Below are positions 39,571 to 50,800 of a DNA stretch of 64,000 nt, in pieces (the stretch's first letter is position 1; the number at the start of each line of letters is the position of its first letter). Below the pieces are notes generated by a model. It was not told the DNA's origin. It worked only from the letters and a program-made list of their open reading frames with translations, and made no database searches. The stretch is from Hydrogenophaga taeniospiralis (GTDB lineage: Bacteria; Pseudomonadota; Gammaproteobacteria; Burkholderiales; Burkholderiaceae_C). The translations under genes and the position numbers were made by a program. The DNA lies in assembly GCF_020510445.1 (NCBI RefSeq), contig NZ_JAHBAG010000001.1, forward strand, positions 3,262,501 through 3,326,500, in the 5' to 3' direction.

Positions 39571-39620
39571 CTCGATGGGGCATTGCGCTTCGACACTGTG
39601 ATTGAATTTTGGAGATGGGT

Positions 39621-40895
39621 TTGAAAGTTCTGGTGATTGGCGGCGGTGGCCGCGAGCACGCGCTGGCGTGGAAGCTGAAACAGTCCGAGGGCGTGAGCCA
39701 GGTCTTCGTGGCGCCCGGCAACGCCGGCACGGCGCGCGACCCACAGTTGGTCAATCTGGCGATCACCGACAAGGTGGCGCTGCGCGAATGGGCGCAGGCC
39801 AACGGCGTCGCGCTCACGGTGGTCGGCCCTGAAGCCCCGCTGGCCGCGGGCGTGGTGGACGAGTTCCGTGCCCATGGCCTGTCGATCTTCGGCCCCACGA
39901 AAGCCGCCGCGCAACTGGAAAGCTCCAAGGCCTTCTCCAAGGCCTTCATGCAGCGCCACGGCATCCCCACGGCCGAGTACCAGACCTTCACCGATCCGGT
40001 GCAGGCCCATGCCTACGTGGACGCCAAGGGCGCGCCGATCGTGATCAAGGCCGATGGCCTGGCGGCGGGCAAGGGCGTGGTGGTGGCCATGTCGCTGCCC
40101 GAGGCGCACGAGGCGATCGACTTCATGCTGGTGGACAACACGCTGGGCGTGGCGCACAACGAAGGTGGCGCGCGCGTGGTGATCGAAGAGTTCCTCGAAG
40201 GCGAAGAAGCCAGCTTCATCGTCTTGTGCGACGGCGTGAATGCCCTGGCGCTGGCCACCAGCCAGGACCACAAGCGGCTGCTGGACGCGGATCAGGGCCC
40301 GAACACCGGCGGCATGGGTGCATATTCGCCCGCGCCGGTGGTCACGCCCGAGGTGCACGACCGCGCCATGAACGAGGTGATCCTGCCGACGCTGCGCGGC
40401 ATGGCGGCCGACGGCATTCCCTATACCGGCTTCTTGTATGCCGGTCTGATGATCACGCCCGACGGCCGTGTGAAGACCCTGGAGTTCAACTGCCGCATGG
40501 GCGACCCGGAAACCCAGCCGATCATGATGCGCCTCAAGAGCAACCTGGCGCAGGTGTTGCTGGCCGCCACGCGCGGCGAGCTTGATCGGGTGGCTTTGGA
40601 GTGGGACCCACGCGTGGCGCTGGGCGTGGTGCTGGCGGCTGCGGGTTATCCACTGAGTCCGCGCAAGGGCGATGCCATCACCGGCCTGCCGGCGGATGCG
40701 GCCGATCTCATGGTGTTCCACGCCGGTACCAGCGCGTCCAGCGGGGAGGTGGTGACCTCGGGTGGCCGGGTGCTGTGTGTCACAGCCCTTGGCGACACCG
40801 TGGCCAGCGCCCAGCGCAAAGCCTACGACGCGATCGACCGCATCCGCTTTGACGGCATGCAGTTCCGCCGCGACATCGGTTACCGCGCGGTGTGA
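39621..40895 (+). CDS. purD: Phosphoribosylamine-glycine ligase
   Basis: A 424-residue ATP-grasp enzyme making GAR from phosphoribosylamine, glycine and ATP in purine synthesis. TTG at 39621 is chosen: it gives the canonical [19 protein letters not shown]-terminus and has GGAG 6 nt upstream, whereas the ATG at 39615 touches the ribosome site. Other motifs: [50 protein letters not shown] and [12 protein letters not shown]. It leads the purD-hemF-nadD-rsfS-rlmH-maf-rng run. Confidence 0.95.
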   Translation: MKVLVIGGGGREHALAWKLKQSEGVSQVFVAPGNAGTARDPQLVNLAITDKVALREWAQANGVALTVVGPEAPLAAGVVDEFRAHGLSIFGPTKAAAQLESSKAFSKAFMQRHGIPTAEYQTFTDPVQAHAYVDAKGAPIVIKADGLAAGKGVVVAMSLPEAHEAIDFMLVDNTLGVAHNEGGARVVIEEFLEGEEASFIVLCDGVNALALATSQDHKRLLDADQGPNTGGMGAYSPAPVVTPEVHDRAMNEVILPTLRGMAADGIPYTGFLYAGLMITPDGRVKTLEFNCRMGDPETQPIMMRLKSNLAQVLLAATRGELDRVALEWDPRVALGVVLAAAGYPLSPRKGDAITGLPADAADLMVFHAGTSASSGEVVTSGGRVLCVTALGDTVASAQRKAYDAIDRIRFDGMQFRRDIGYRAV

Positions 40896-40944
40896 TGCCG
40901 CGCTTGGCCGGGGCGACCCGATTTCCGCACACCCGGACACCCGC

Positions 40945-41859
40945 ATGAGCCAACAGACGCAAGAGGTTCGCGACTACCTGACCGACCTGCAGGAGCGCAT
41001 CACATCCACCGTGGCCATGATCGATGGCGGCCGTTTCCTGGTGGACAAGTGGAAGAAGGCGCCTGGTGAACCGCTGCAAGGGCAGGGCATCACGCAGATC
41101 CTGGAGGATGGCGCGGTGTTCGAACGCGCCGGCTGCGGTTTCTCGCATGTGAAAGGCCCGCGCCTGCCACCCTCGGCCACGCAACACCGGCCCGAGCTGT
41201 CGGGTGCGCCGTTCGAGGCCATGGGCGTGTCGCTGGTGTTCCACCCGCGCAACCCTTATGTGCCCACGGTGCACATGAACGTGCGCATGATCGCCGCCAC
41301 TCCCCGGGGCGGCGCGCCGGTGTGCTGGTTCGGCGGCGGCATGGACCTCACGCCCTACTATGGTTTCGAGGAAGACGCGGTGCATTTCCACCGCAGCTGC
41401 AAGACCGCGCTCGACCCGTTCGGGGTGGACAAGTACCCGCGCTTCAAGACCTGGTGTGACGAGTATTTTTATCTCAAGCACCGCGATGAGCAGCGCGGCA
41501 TCGGCGGCGTGTTCTACGACGATTTCTCCGAGCTGGGGTTTGCCGGCAGCTTTGCCATGACGGCCTCGGTGGGTGACGCGTTTCTCGATGCCTACCTGCC
41601 CATCGTGGACCAGCGCAAGAACATGCCTTACGGCGAGCGCGAGCGCAACTTCCAGCTGTACCGTCGCGGACGCTACGTGGAGTTCAACCTGGTCTGGGAC
41701 CGAGGAACCCATTTCGGCCTGCAGTCGGGCGGGCGCAGCGAGTCCATCCTGTTGTCCATGCCACCATTGGTGAGCTGGGCCTACAACCGCAAGAGCAAAA
41801 AAGGCACACCGGAAGACCGGCTGTACAAGGAATTTCTGGTGCGCAAGGACTGGCTCTGA
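40945..41859 (+). CDS. hemF: Oxygen-dependent coproporphyrinogen III oxidase
   Basis: A 304-residue aerobic haem biosynthesis enzyme that converts coproporphyrinogen III to protoporphyrinogen IX with O2. Segments [20 protein letters not shown] and [13 protein letters not shown], and [20 protein letters not shown] near the C-terminus, are family signatures. The start at 40945 ([12 protein letters not shown]) follows purD by 49 nt. Its stop overlaps the nadD start by one base (TGATG). Confidence 0.96.
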   Translation: MSQQTQEVRDYLTDLQERITSTVAMIDGGRFLVDKWKKAPGEPLQGQGITQILEDGAVFERAGCGFSHVKGPRLPPSATQHRPELSGAPFEAMGVSLVFHPRNPYVPTVHMNVRMIAATPRGGAPVCWFGGGMDLTPYYGFEEDAVHFHRSCKTALDPFGVDKYPRFKTWCDEYFYLKHRDEQRGIGGVFYDDFSELGFAGSFAMTASVGDAFLDAYLPIVDQRKNMPYGERERNFQLYRRGRYVEFNLVWDRGTHFGLQSGGRSESILLSMPPLVSWAYNRKSKKGTPEDRLYKEFLVRKDWL

Positions 41860-42515
41860 TGGCCCCGGCAAGCGCCATGGCCACGAGGCCCCAGCGTGTG
41901 GGCATGTTCGGCGGTGCGTTCGATCCACCCCACTGGGCGCATCGGGCCTTGGCCGACGTGGCGTTGAGCCAGCTCGGGCTCGACGTGCTGCACATCCTGC
42001 CCACGGGACAGGCCTGGCACAAGGCACGCGTGCTGTCGCCGGCCCAACACCGGGTGAACATGTGTCGGCTGGCCTTTGGCGACCTGCCCAACACCCGCAT
42101 CGACGAACGGGAGATCCACCGCGCCGGCCCGAGCTACACCGCCGACACCCTGAAAGAACTGGCCACCGAGTACCCGGGCGCAGAGTTGTTCCTGGTGCTG
42201 GGGGCCGACCAGTTGCTGGCCTTCAAAAGCTGGGTGCGCTGGCCCGAGGTGCTGGCGCAGGCCACGCTGGCCGTGGCCAACCGCGCCACCAACATCGGCG
42301 CCGACGCCACGCTCGACCCGCAACAGGAAACGGATCTTTCGGGCGTTGACCTGCCATTTCGGCGGCTGGACATGCCGTTGAAAAACATCAGCGCCACCGC
42401 CGTGCGTGCCCATCTGGGGCAGACCATCAGCCGCAGTGACTCGCTGCAGGTTCTGGTGCCCGAGGCCGTCGCAAGCTATATTTCACTCCATCACCTTTAT
42501 CAGAATCCTTCATGA
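41859..42515 (+). CDS. nadD: Nicotinate-nucleotide adenylyltransferase
   Basis: A 218-residue nucleotidyltransferase that adenylates nicotinate mononucleotide in NAD synthesis. GMFGGAFDPPHWAHRALA holds the nucleotidyl-transfer HWAH motif, and the C-terminal ISATAVRAHL corresponds to the ISSTxIR ATP-binding motif. ATG at 41859 overlaps the hemF stop; ATG at 41877 is an alternative start. The stop overlaps rsfS by 4 nt. Confidence 0.94.
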   Translation: MAPASAMATRPQRVGMFGGAFDPPHWAHRALADVALSQLGLDVLHILPTGQAWHKARVLSPAQHRVNMCRLAFGDLPNTRIDEREIHRAGPSYTADTLKELATEYPGAELFLVLGADQLLAFKSWVRWPEVLAQATLAVANRATNIGADATLDPQQETDLSGVDLPFRRLDMPLKNISATAVRAHLGQTISRSDSLQVLVPEAVASYISLHHLYQNPS

Positions 42516-43270
42516 CCAGCGAAACCACCGGCAAAAAAGACATCCAGAAACTCCAGCGCGCCATTGTCGATGGGCTTGAGGACGTCAAGGGTCAGGACAT
42601 CGTGGTCTTCAACACGGAACATCTCTCCCCCCTGTTCGAGCGCGTGATCGTCGCCAGCGGCACATCCAACCGGCAGACCAAGGCGCTGGCCGCCAGCGTG
42701 CGCGACGCCGTGCGCGAGGCCGGCTTCGACAAACCGCGCATCGAGGGCGAAGACAACGGCGAATGGATCATCGTGGACTGCGGTGCCGCCGTGGCCCATG
42801 TGATGCAGCCCGTGATCCGGCAGTACTACCGCCTGGAAGAAATCTGGGGCTCCAAGCCGGTGCGCCTGAAGCACGGCGCTGAAAAGGCGGCCGAAGCCAA
42901 GCCAGCCACCAAGACGGCGGCCAAGACCACGAAGAAAGTCGCCGCCAAGGAAGTCAAGCCGATCGACGCCAAGTCGGTGGCGCGCAAGGCCGCCAAGGCG
43001 GCTTCTGCCGCCGTGGTCGCCGCGCCAGCCAAGGCCGGTGCAAAGACGGCCACGCGGGCGACCGGCAAAGCCGCGGTCAAGACGGCCACGAAGCCCGCGA
43101 GTCGCAAGACGGCCACCAGCGCCGCACCCGCCAAGACCCCGCTGAAGACCGTGGTGGTCAAGCCCAAGAGCGCGACGCGTCCGGCCGCCAAATCGGCCAC
43201 CAAACCTGCGGTGAAGCGGGCGCCTGCCGCCAAGACCGTGGCCAAAGCGGCACCCAAGAAAAAGGCATGA
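42512..43270 (+). CDS. rsfS: Ribosomal silencing factor RsfS with a long Lys/Ala-rich tail
   Basis: A 252-residue protein; the family is normally 105-125 residues. Residues 10-112 are the RsfS domain ([50 protein letters not shown]), which binds ribosomal protein uL14 and blocks subunit joining under starvation. Residues about 118-252 are a low-complexity tail of Lys, Ala, Thr and Pro with repeated AAK, KTA and KPA units and no aromatic residue, like bacterial histone H1-like proteins. The tail is in frame to the stop, which overlaps rlmH by 4 nt, so it is real. Confidence 0.93.
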   Translation: MTSETTGKKDIQKLQRAIVDGLEDVKGQDIVVFNTEHLSPLFERVIVASGTSNRQTKALAASVRDAVREAGFDKPRIEGEDNGEWIIVDCGAAVAHVMQPVIRQYYRLEEIWGSKPVRLKHGAEKAAEAKPATKTAAKTTKKVAAKEVKPIDAKSVARKAAKAASAAVVAAPAKAGAKTATRATGKAAVKTATKPASRKTATSAAPAKTPLKTVVVKPKSATRPAAKSATKPAVKRAPAAKTVAKAAPKKKA

Positions 43271-43734
43271 AGCTGGTGATCGTCGCGGTCGGGCAGCGCA
43301 TGCCCGACTGGGCCCAGACCGCCTACGACGACTACGCCAAACGCTTTCCGCCCGAACTGCGGGTGGAAATCAAGACCGTCAAGACCGAACCGCGCGGCTC
43401 CAAAACCGTGGAGACGCTGCTGGCGGCCGAGCGCGAGCGCATCCAGGCGGTCCTTCCACGCGGTTGCCGCGTGGTGGTGCTCGACGAGCGCGGCACGGCG
43501 CTCACGACCAAGGCGCTGGCCCAGCAGTTGCAGCAATGGCAGCTGGAGGGAGACGACGTGGCCCTGGTGATCGGCGGACCCGACGGCCTGGAACCGGCGT
43601 TCCGGGCGTCTGCGCACCAGCGCATTCGCCTGTCCGACCTGACCTTGCCCCACGCGATGGTGCGGGTGCTGCTGATCGAGCAGCTGTACCGGGCGTGGTC
43701 GGTCAATGCCAACCACCCTTACCACCGAGAGTGA
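43267..43734 (+). CDS. rlmH: 23S rRNA pseudouridine-1915 N3-methyltransferase
   Basis: A 155-residue SPOUT methyltransferase that acts on pseudouridine 1915 in helix 69 of 23S r[18 protein letters not shown] opens the protein, [20 protein letters not shown] and [13 protein letters not shown] form the trefoil-knot SAM site, and the C-terminus [16 protein letters not shown] is the invariant family ending. It overlaps rsfS by 4 nt; both act on the ribosome. Confidence 0.96.
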   Translation: MKLVIVAVGQRMPDWAQTAYDDYAKRFPPELRVEIKTVKTEPRGSKTVETLLAAERERIQAVLPRGCRVVVLDERGTALTTKALAQQLQQWQLEGDDVALVIGGPDGLEPAFRASAHQRIRLSDLTLPHAMVRVLLIEQLYRAWSVNANHPYHRE

Positions 43735-43841
43735 ATTCCGTTCCCTGCGCCTCATCGCCGCGCGGGTCGCGGAGGGGGCGTCCCCCTGCGATCCGGTGGC
43801 GGCACCTCCTTCTGCGTTGATCCACAGGTCTTGGTTTTCAT

Positions 43842-44459
43842 ATGTCCGATTTCATCTACCTTGCCTCCCAGAGTCCGCGACGCCTGCAACTGCTCGAACA
43901 GTGGGGCGTGCGCTGCGAACTGCTGCTGCCCGATGCCGACGAAGACGTGGAGGCACTCGAAGCGCTGCTCCCCGGCGAGGCGCCTGCGGCCTATGTGCAG
44001 CGGGTGACCGGTCTCAAACTGGAGGCTTCTCTGGCCAGGCTCCAACGCCGCGGCCTGCCGCCCGCGCCGGTGCTCTGCGCCGACACCACGGTGGCGCTGG
44101 GCCGGCGCATCCTGGGCAAGCCGGCCGATGCGGCCGAGGCCTGCCGCATGCTGGCCGATCTGGCGGGCCGTCGCCACCGGGTGCTCACGGCGGTGGCGGT
44201 GGGCAAGCCCGGTGCGCGGGGTGCGCGGCGATGGAGCGCACTGTCCACCTCGTGGGTGAGTTTCGATGCGCTCACGCCTGCGCAGATCCGGCGCTACGCC
44301 GACAGCGGCGAGCCGCTGGGCAAGGCCGGCGCGTATGCGATCCAGGGGCGCGCTGCGCTGTGGACGCACCACATCAGCGGCAGTTATTCGGGCATCATGG
44401 GCCTGCCCGCGCACGAGACGGCGCAGGTGCTGGGCGCCGCTGGCGTGCGGCTGGTCTGA
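43842..44459 (+). CDS. maf: Maf family nucleotide pyrophosphatase
   Basis: A 205-residue house-cleaning pyrophosphatase. [17 protein letters not shown] is the Maf N-terminal motif and [20 protein letters not shown] carries the acidic metal ligands; [25 protein letters not shown] is the C-terminal signature. YhdE-type members hydrolyse dTTP, UTP and modified forms. It follows rlmH by 107 nt and precedes rng by 36 nt, as in many proteobacteria. Confidence 0.94.
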   Translation: MSDFIYLASQSPRRLQLLEQWGVRCELLLPDADEDVEALEALLPGEAPAAYVQRVTGLKLEASLARLQRRGLPPAPVLCADTTVALGRRILGKPADAAEACRMLADLAGRRHRVLTAVAVGKPGARGARRWSALSTSWVSFDALTPAQIRRYADSGEPLGKAGAYAIQGRAALWTHHISGSYSGIMGLPAHETAQVLGAAGVRLV

Positions 44460-44495
44460 GCCGCCGATCCGATCACAACCGAGACAAGCGATTCC

Positions 44496-46052
<1,557 letters not shown>

Positions 46053-46264
46053 CCGCGGGTTGCCGCCGCGCTCGCACCGGACGCTTCTGGCGCGACTCTG
46101 TGACCGGAATGACACAGCCAACACGCTGAACTCTTTTTTTCCCCGATTCATGGGCTTGTCGCTGCGTGTCTTCGTGACAATCGGGCGCTGTGCGCAAAAC
46201 CTGGGGTTTTCCCCGAGGCGCTTGCGGACAATTTGCCGTTTTCACTCTGTTTTTGGATAACAAC

Positions 46265-47353
46265 ATGCTCAGGAATTCCCTCAAGCCACTTTTGCTCCTG
46301 TTGGGTGGCACTCTCTTTACGTTTCATGCCCACGCGGGCCAAGTCTCTGACAAGAACGGCAACGTCGGCTACGACACCGCTGCCGAGTGCGATGCGGCCG
46401 TTCAGGCGGGAACCGCCAAGTTCTACCAGCCCAGCACCAAGATGAGCCCGTTGCGCCGCAAGGGCGAGACCGCTGTGCGCACGGCACGCCTGGCCGATCT
46501 GGGACCCCAGTACCGGCTCGGCGCTTGTGATGTGGGCGTGGGCCGCAAAAATGGCCGCAACGGCGTCGCCAAACCGTTGCAGGGCAAGTTCGTGCCCTAC
46601 AGCCCGGACATGCCCGTCAACCAGTACCTGAACAAGTCGGGCGAGGGCGTGCGCGCCACCATGGCCCAGTGCGACAACCGCTTCTCGGACGTCGTGCCCC
46701 GCGCGGTGCCTATGCCCGCTCCAGCACCGGTGGCCGCACCGGTAGCGGCCGCGCCCGCTCCCTCGCCTGCACCGGTCGCTGCTGCGCCGGTGGCCGCACC
46801 CGCTCAGGCCGCGTCACCCGCCGCGCGCATGACGCCGTACGTGTTTGGCACGGTCGGCTCGGTGCACGACAGCGTGATCCACCTCGAGAACAATCCGGCC
46901 CACAGCGTGGGTGCCAGTGGCACCGAAACCGGCCTCCAGCTGGGCGCGGGTCTGCAGTTCAACGACTTGCTGGGCGCCGAGGTGTTCTACCAGGGTGGCA
47001 AGAGCCTGGAGTACCCCGCGGCGAATGGCTATGTGAACGCGCTCTCCACACGGGTCTTCGGTGCACGCGTGACCGTGGGCGCGAACGTGACCGACGATCT
47101 GCGCCTGTTCGCCAAGGCCGGTGTGGCCAACGTGAAGCACAGCAGTTCCAAAGGCACGCATTGGACCCAGGCGGCTGGCGCCTCCCACTCGGACAGCCAG
47201 ACCCGTCCCCTGATCGGCTTTGGCGCCACCTACGGCCTGACGGAAAATCTGTCGGTTCGTTTTGATGCCGACCACACCTTCAAGCGTCGCGTGAACAACG
47301 CCGGCTGGGGCAACCTGGACTACTTCGGCGTGGGCCTGCAATACAACTTCTGA
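46265..47353 (+). CDS. Outer membrane beta-barrel protein with a Pro/Ala linker
   Basis: A 362-residue exported protein; the start at 46265 gives the signal peptide (1-24, ending HAHA). Residues 25-150 form a periplasmic region with four cysteines (AAECDAAV, LGACDVGVG, MAQCDNRF) resembling DUF-type domains I cannot name. A Pro/Ala/Val-rich linker (PAPAPVAAPVAAAPAPSPAP, about 155-190) leads to an OmpA-N-like eight-stranded barrel (TPYVFGTVGSVHDS to LQYNF) with terminal Phe for BAM recognition. It lacks an OmpA C-terminal peptidoglycan domain. Function unknown. A terminator follows. Confidence 0.78.
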   Translation: MLRNSLKPLLLLLGGTLFTFHAHAGQVSDKNGNVGYDTAAECDAAVQAGTAKFYQPSTKMSPLRRKGETAVRTARLADLGPQYRLGACDVGVGRKNGRNGVAKPLQGKFVPYSPDMPVNQYLNKSGEGVRATMAQCDNRFSDVVPRAVPMPAPAPVAAPVAAAPAPSPAPVAAAPVAAPAQAASPAARMTPYVFGTVGSVHDSVIHLENNPAHSVGASGTETGLQLGAGLQFNDLLGAEVFYQGGKSLEYPAANGYVNALSTRVFGARVTVGANVTDDLRLFAKAGVANVKHSSSKGTHWTQAAGASHSDSQTRPLIGFGATYGLTENLSVRFDADHTFKRRVNNAGWGNLDYFGVGLQYNF

Positions 47354-47375
47354 GCCCGCTCAGAGGTCTGAACCG

Positions 47376-47412
47376 AAACCGGAGCCGCCTGCACAGGTGG
47401 CTCCGGTTTTTT
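47376..47412. terminator. Bidirectional intrinsic terminator between the outer membrane protein gene and msbA
   Basis: AAACCGGAGCC pairs with GGCTCCGGTTT, flanked by a T-run on the plus strand; on the minus strand the A/T run is shorter. It separates two convergent genes and overlaps the msbA stop region by one base. Confidence 0.85.
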
Positions 47413-49226
47413 CATTCCTGTTCGACTTCCGGTTTGAAGCCCTGCGCATGCAACCGGGCATACAGGCCGTCGGCATGCAACAGCTCACGGTGCGTGCCCT
47501 GTTCCATGATCTGTCCGTTGGCCAGCACCACCACGCGGTCGGCGTGTTCGATGGTGGACAGGCGGTGCGCGATCACCAGCGTGGTGCGGCCCTTCATGAG
47601 GCGGGCCAGCGCGTCCTGCACCAGCCGTTCGGATTCGTTGTCCAGCGCAGACGTGGCCTCGTCCAGGATCAGGACCGGCGCATCCTTGTAGATCGCCCGC
47701 GCGATCGCCAGCCGCTGGCGTTGGCCGCCGGAGAGTTCGGCGGCGTTGTGGCCCACCGTGCTGTGCACCCCTCTCGGCAGTCGCTCGACCAGATCGCCCA
47801 GGTTGGCCGAGTCGAGCGCGGCGCGCACGCGGGCCTCGTCGATCTCGTCGTCCGCGGCACCCAGCGCCACATTGGCCGCCAGCGTGTCGTTGAGCATCAC
47901 CACGTCCTGGCTGACCATGGCGAACTGGCGGCGCAGGCTGCGCAGGTCCCAGTCGGGCAGCGCCACGCCATCGAGCAGCACCTCGCCACGCTCGACTTCC
48001 ACGAAGCGGGGCAACAGGTTGGCCAGGGTGGTCTTGCCCGATCCCGAGGGGCCCACCAATGCCAGCACTTCACCGGGGCGGATGTGCAGATCGATGCCCC
48101 GCAACGCGGTGCGGCTGGCATCGTCGGCCTCGTTCGGAGTCGCTCCGTCCTTGGCCGGGTAGCGCACCCACACCTGCCGGAGCGAAATATCGCCCTGTGC
48201 GTGCGTGGCGGTGTGGGTGCCGCTGGTTTGCTCCGGTGTGTGGTCGATCAGGTCCAGGCCGCGCTCCAGCGCGGCCAGGCCGCGCGTGATGGGGCCGGCG
48301 ATCTCAGCCAGGTGGCGGATCGGCGCGATCAGCATCAGCATGGCGGTGACGAAGGCGACGAAGTTGCCCACCGTCACCCCGCTGCTGCTGCTCTGCCACA
48401 GCGCGACCGCGATCACCGCCGACAGCGCGGCAGCCGCCAGCAGCTGCGTGAGCGGCGTCATGGCGGCCTGAGCGATGGTGGATTTCAGGGCCAGCCGCCG
48501 CAGCGCCACGCTCAGGCCATCGAAGCGGTGGGTCTGGCGCTGCTGCGCACCATGAAGCCGCACCACGCGGTGGGCCAGCGCGTTTTCCTCGACCACATAG
48601 GCCAGTTCATCGGTGGCGTCCTGGCTCGACTTGGTGAGCTTGTAGAGGCGGCGCGAGAGCACGCGCATGATCAGGACCAAGCCTGGAAACAGCAGCAGCA
48701 CGATCAGGGTGAGCTTCCAGTTCAGGTACATCAGATAGCCCATCAGGGCCAGCAGGGTCAGGCTGTCCTTGGTGAGCGTGAGCAGCGCCGACACCAGCAT
48801 GGTGGAGCCCGTCTGGACCTCGTAGACCAGGGTGTTGGAAAGCTTGCTCGCGCTCTGGCGGGCAAACAGCGTCATCTGCGCATGGTTGAGCTTGACGAAC
48901 ATGGCCCGGCGCAGATTCAGCAGGCCCAGGCTGGCGGTGTAGGACAGCGCGTACTGCGCCACGAAACCGGCCATGCCCCGGATGCCGAACAGCCCCATGA
49001 GGGCCACGGGCACCATCCACAAGGCGATGTTGCCTTCGGCGAAACCCCGGTCCAGCAGCGTCTTGAGCAGCGCTGGAATCATGGGTTCGGTGGCCGCGCC
49101 CAGCAGGGTTCCCATGGCAGCGAGCGCGATGCCGGCGCGGGCGGAGCGGAAATACGGCCACAGCCGCTTCAGGCGTTGCCGGATCGTCTCTGCCGGCAGG
49201 GAGCGCGTGGGAATCGATGGGGTCAA
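47412..49226 (-). CDS. msbA: Lipid A export ATP-binding/permease MsbA
   Basis: A 604-residue half-transporter, homodimeric, that flips lipid A-core across the inner membrane. Six membrane helices in the first 320 residues, then an ATPase domain with Walker A GPSGSGKT near residue 395, Q-loop MVSQDVVMLND, signature LSGGQRQRLAIARA and Walker B VLILDEATSALD. It stands alone, divergent from tolB, and is not linked to lpxK, which lies at 23465. Confidence 0.93.
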   Translation of the reverse strand: MTPSIPTRSLPAETIRQRLKRLWPYFRSARAGIALAAMGTLLGAATEPMIPALLKTLLDRGFAEGNIALWMVPVALMGLFGIRGMAGFVAQYALSYTASLGLLNLRRAMFVKLNHAQMTLFARQSASKLSNTLVYEVQTGSTMLVSALLTLTKDSLTLLALMGYLMYLNWKLTLIVLLLFPGLVLIMRVLSRRLYKLTKSSQDATDELAYVVEENALAHRVVRLHGAQQRQTHRFDGLSVALRRLALKSTIAQAAMTPLTQLLAAAALSAVIAVALWQSSSSGVTVGNFVAFVTAMLMLIAPIRHLAEIAGPITRGLAALERGLDLIDHTPEQTSGTHTATHAQGDISLRQVWVRYPAKDGATPNEADDASRTALRGIDLHIRPGEVLALVGPSGSGKTTLANLLPRFVEVERGEVLLDGVALPDWDLRSLRRQFAMVSQDVVMLNDTLAANVALGAADDEIDEARVRAALDSANLGDLVERLPRGVHSTVGHNAAELSGGQRQRLAIARAIYKDAPVLILDEATSALDNESERLVQDALARLMKGRTTLVIAHRLSTIEHADRVVVLANGQIMEQGTHRELLHADGLYARLHAQGFKPEVEQE

Positions 49227-49424
49227 GGCGGTGTGGCCTGGCGGCTTTTGGGGGTGTCGAAAGATCGGTTCGGGCCAACAGGAAGTGCCCGGTCATACCG
49301 CAGGAAAGAAGGGGTGACGGCACATCTTGTCACGGGGCCCGTGCCCGGTTCCGTTATTATCCGTTGTCGGACCCGCAGGACGCGCCTGTGGCGTCGTTTT
49401 CGCCCCTCCCCAACCTTGTGACGA

Positions 49425-50735
49425 ATGCTGGATTTGAACCCATCTGACTGGCGACTTTCCCGACGCGGCATGCTCAGCGGCGCCGCAGCCCTCCCTCTGA
49501 TGGCGATGCCTTGGCAGGCAGCCCAGGCCCAGTTCCGCGTCGAAGTGTCCGGCGCGGGCATGACGCAGATACCGTTCTCTGCCGTCAGCTTTCGAGAGAA
49601 TGCGCAGATCGATCAGGACATGGCCGCCATCGTGCGCGCCGATCTCGAGCGCAGCGGGCAGTTCCGTTTTGTCGAACCCGTGGCCGCACGGCTGGACGAA
49701 ACCTCCCGGCCGGACCTCACGCCCTGGCGCAGCAAAGGGGCCGACTCCCTGCTCACCGGCAGCGTGACGCGCCTGGCCGATGGCCGCTACGACGTGCGGT
49801 TCCGCCTGTGGGACGTGGTTCGTGGGCAAGACCTCGGCGGGTTGAGCTACCCCGTGGCCACACAAGATCTGCGCCTCGCGGCCCACCGCATTGCCGACTA
49901 CATCTACGAAAAACTCACCGGCGAAAAGGGTGTCTTCTCGACCCGCATCGCTTATGTGACCAAGGCCGGCACGCGCCACAGCCTGTGGGTGGCCGATGCC
50001 GATGGCGAAAATGCGCGGGCCGCGCTGACCAGCGCGGAACCCATCATTTCCCCCAGCTGGGCACCCGGCGGGGCGCAGTTGGCCTACGTGTCGTTCGAGT
50101 CACGCAAGCCGGTGATCTATTCGCACGACGTGGCCACGGCCAGGCGCCGGCTGCTCGCCAACTTCCGCGGCTCCAACAGCGCCCCTTCGTGGTCGCCCGA
50201 TGGCCGGCAATTGGTGGCCACGCTCTCGATCTCCGGCAACGCGCAGATCTACGCCATGGAGTCCGACGGTGGCGAGCCCCGCCGGCTGTCCCAGAGCTCC
50301 AGCATCGACACCGAGCCGGTGTTCAGCGCCGACGGCCGGACCATCTTCTTCGTCAGCGATCGCGGTGGATCGCCACAGATTTACAAGATGGGCGCGCAGG
50401 GCGGCAACCCCCAGCGCGTGACCTTCACAGGCAACTACAACATCTCGCCGTCGCCGAGCCCGGACGGGCGCTGGCTGGCTTTCGTTTCGCGCGTGGGGGG
50501 GGCCTTTCGCCTGCACGTGATGGAGCTGGCCAACGGCAATGTGACCGCTGTGACGGACACCAGCGCCGATGAAAGCCCGAGCTTCGCGCCCAACAGCCGC
50601 ATGATCATCTATGCCACCCGCGACAAAGGCCAGGAAGCGCTCATGACCACCACCGTGGATGGCCGCATCAAGACCCGGCTTGCCGGCGCACGCGGCGACA
50701 TCCGCGAGCCCGAGTGGGGCCCCTTCACACGCTGA
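49425..50735 (+). CDS. tolB: Tol-Pal system beta-propeller protein TolB
   Basis: A 436-residue periplasmic protein: an N-terminal alpha/beta domain (FRVEVSGAGMTQIPFSAVSF), then a six-bladed propeller with the repeats SNSAPSWSPDGRQLVATLS, SSIDTEPVFSADGRTIFFVS and YNISPSPSPDGRWLAFVS. It binds Pal and keeps the outer membrane tethered during division. The signal peptide is unusual: LSRRGMLSGAAALPLMAMP contains twin arginines. It is followed by pal and cpoB. tolQ, tolR and tolA are not in the window. Confidence 0.94.
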   Translation: MLDLNPSDWRLSRRGMLSGAAALPLMAMPWQAAQAQFRVEVSGAGMTQIPFSAVSFRENAQIDQDMAAIVRADLERSGQFRFVEPVAARLDETSRPDLTPWRSKGADSLLTGSVTRLADGRYDVRFRLWDVVRGQDLGGLSYPVATQDLRLAAHRIADYIYEKLTGEKGVFSTRIAYVTKAGTRHSLWVADADGENARAALTSAEPIISPSWAPGGAQLAYVSFESRKPVIYSHDVATARRRLLANFRGSNSAPSWSPDGRQLVATLSISGNAQIYAMESDGGEPRRLSQSSSIDTEPVFSADGRTIFFVSDRGGSPQIYKMGAQGGNPQRVTFTGNYNISPSPSPDGRWLAFVSRVGGAFRLHVMELANGNVTAVTDTSADESPSFAPNSRMIIYATRDKGQEALMTTTVDGRIKTRLAGARGDIREPEWGPFTR

Positions 50736-50800
50736 GGGCTGCCGGCCCCTGGTTCACCGCATCCATTCCATTGCATACCCGTTCAGAAAGGGACATCCTC

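Noticed and set aside
43735..43830. G/C-rich repeats between rlmH and maf as a sixth copy of the dispersed element
   Set aside because: It has CCCTGCGCC near the rlmH stop and a GGGGGCGTCCCCC hairpin, but no GGCAAAGCC inner loop and no paired outer stem.
47397..49421. A 674-residue open frame antisense to msbA
   Set aside because: Low-complexity Arg/His/Gln composition, shadow of msbA.
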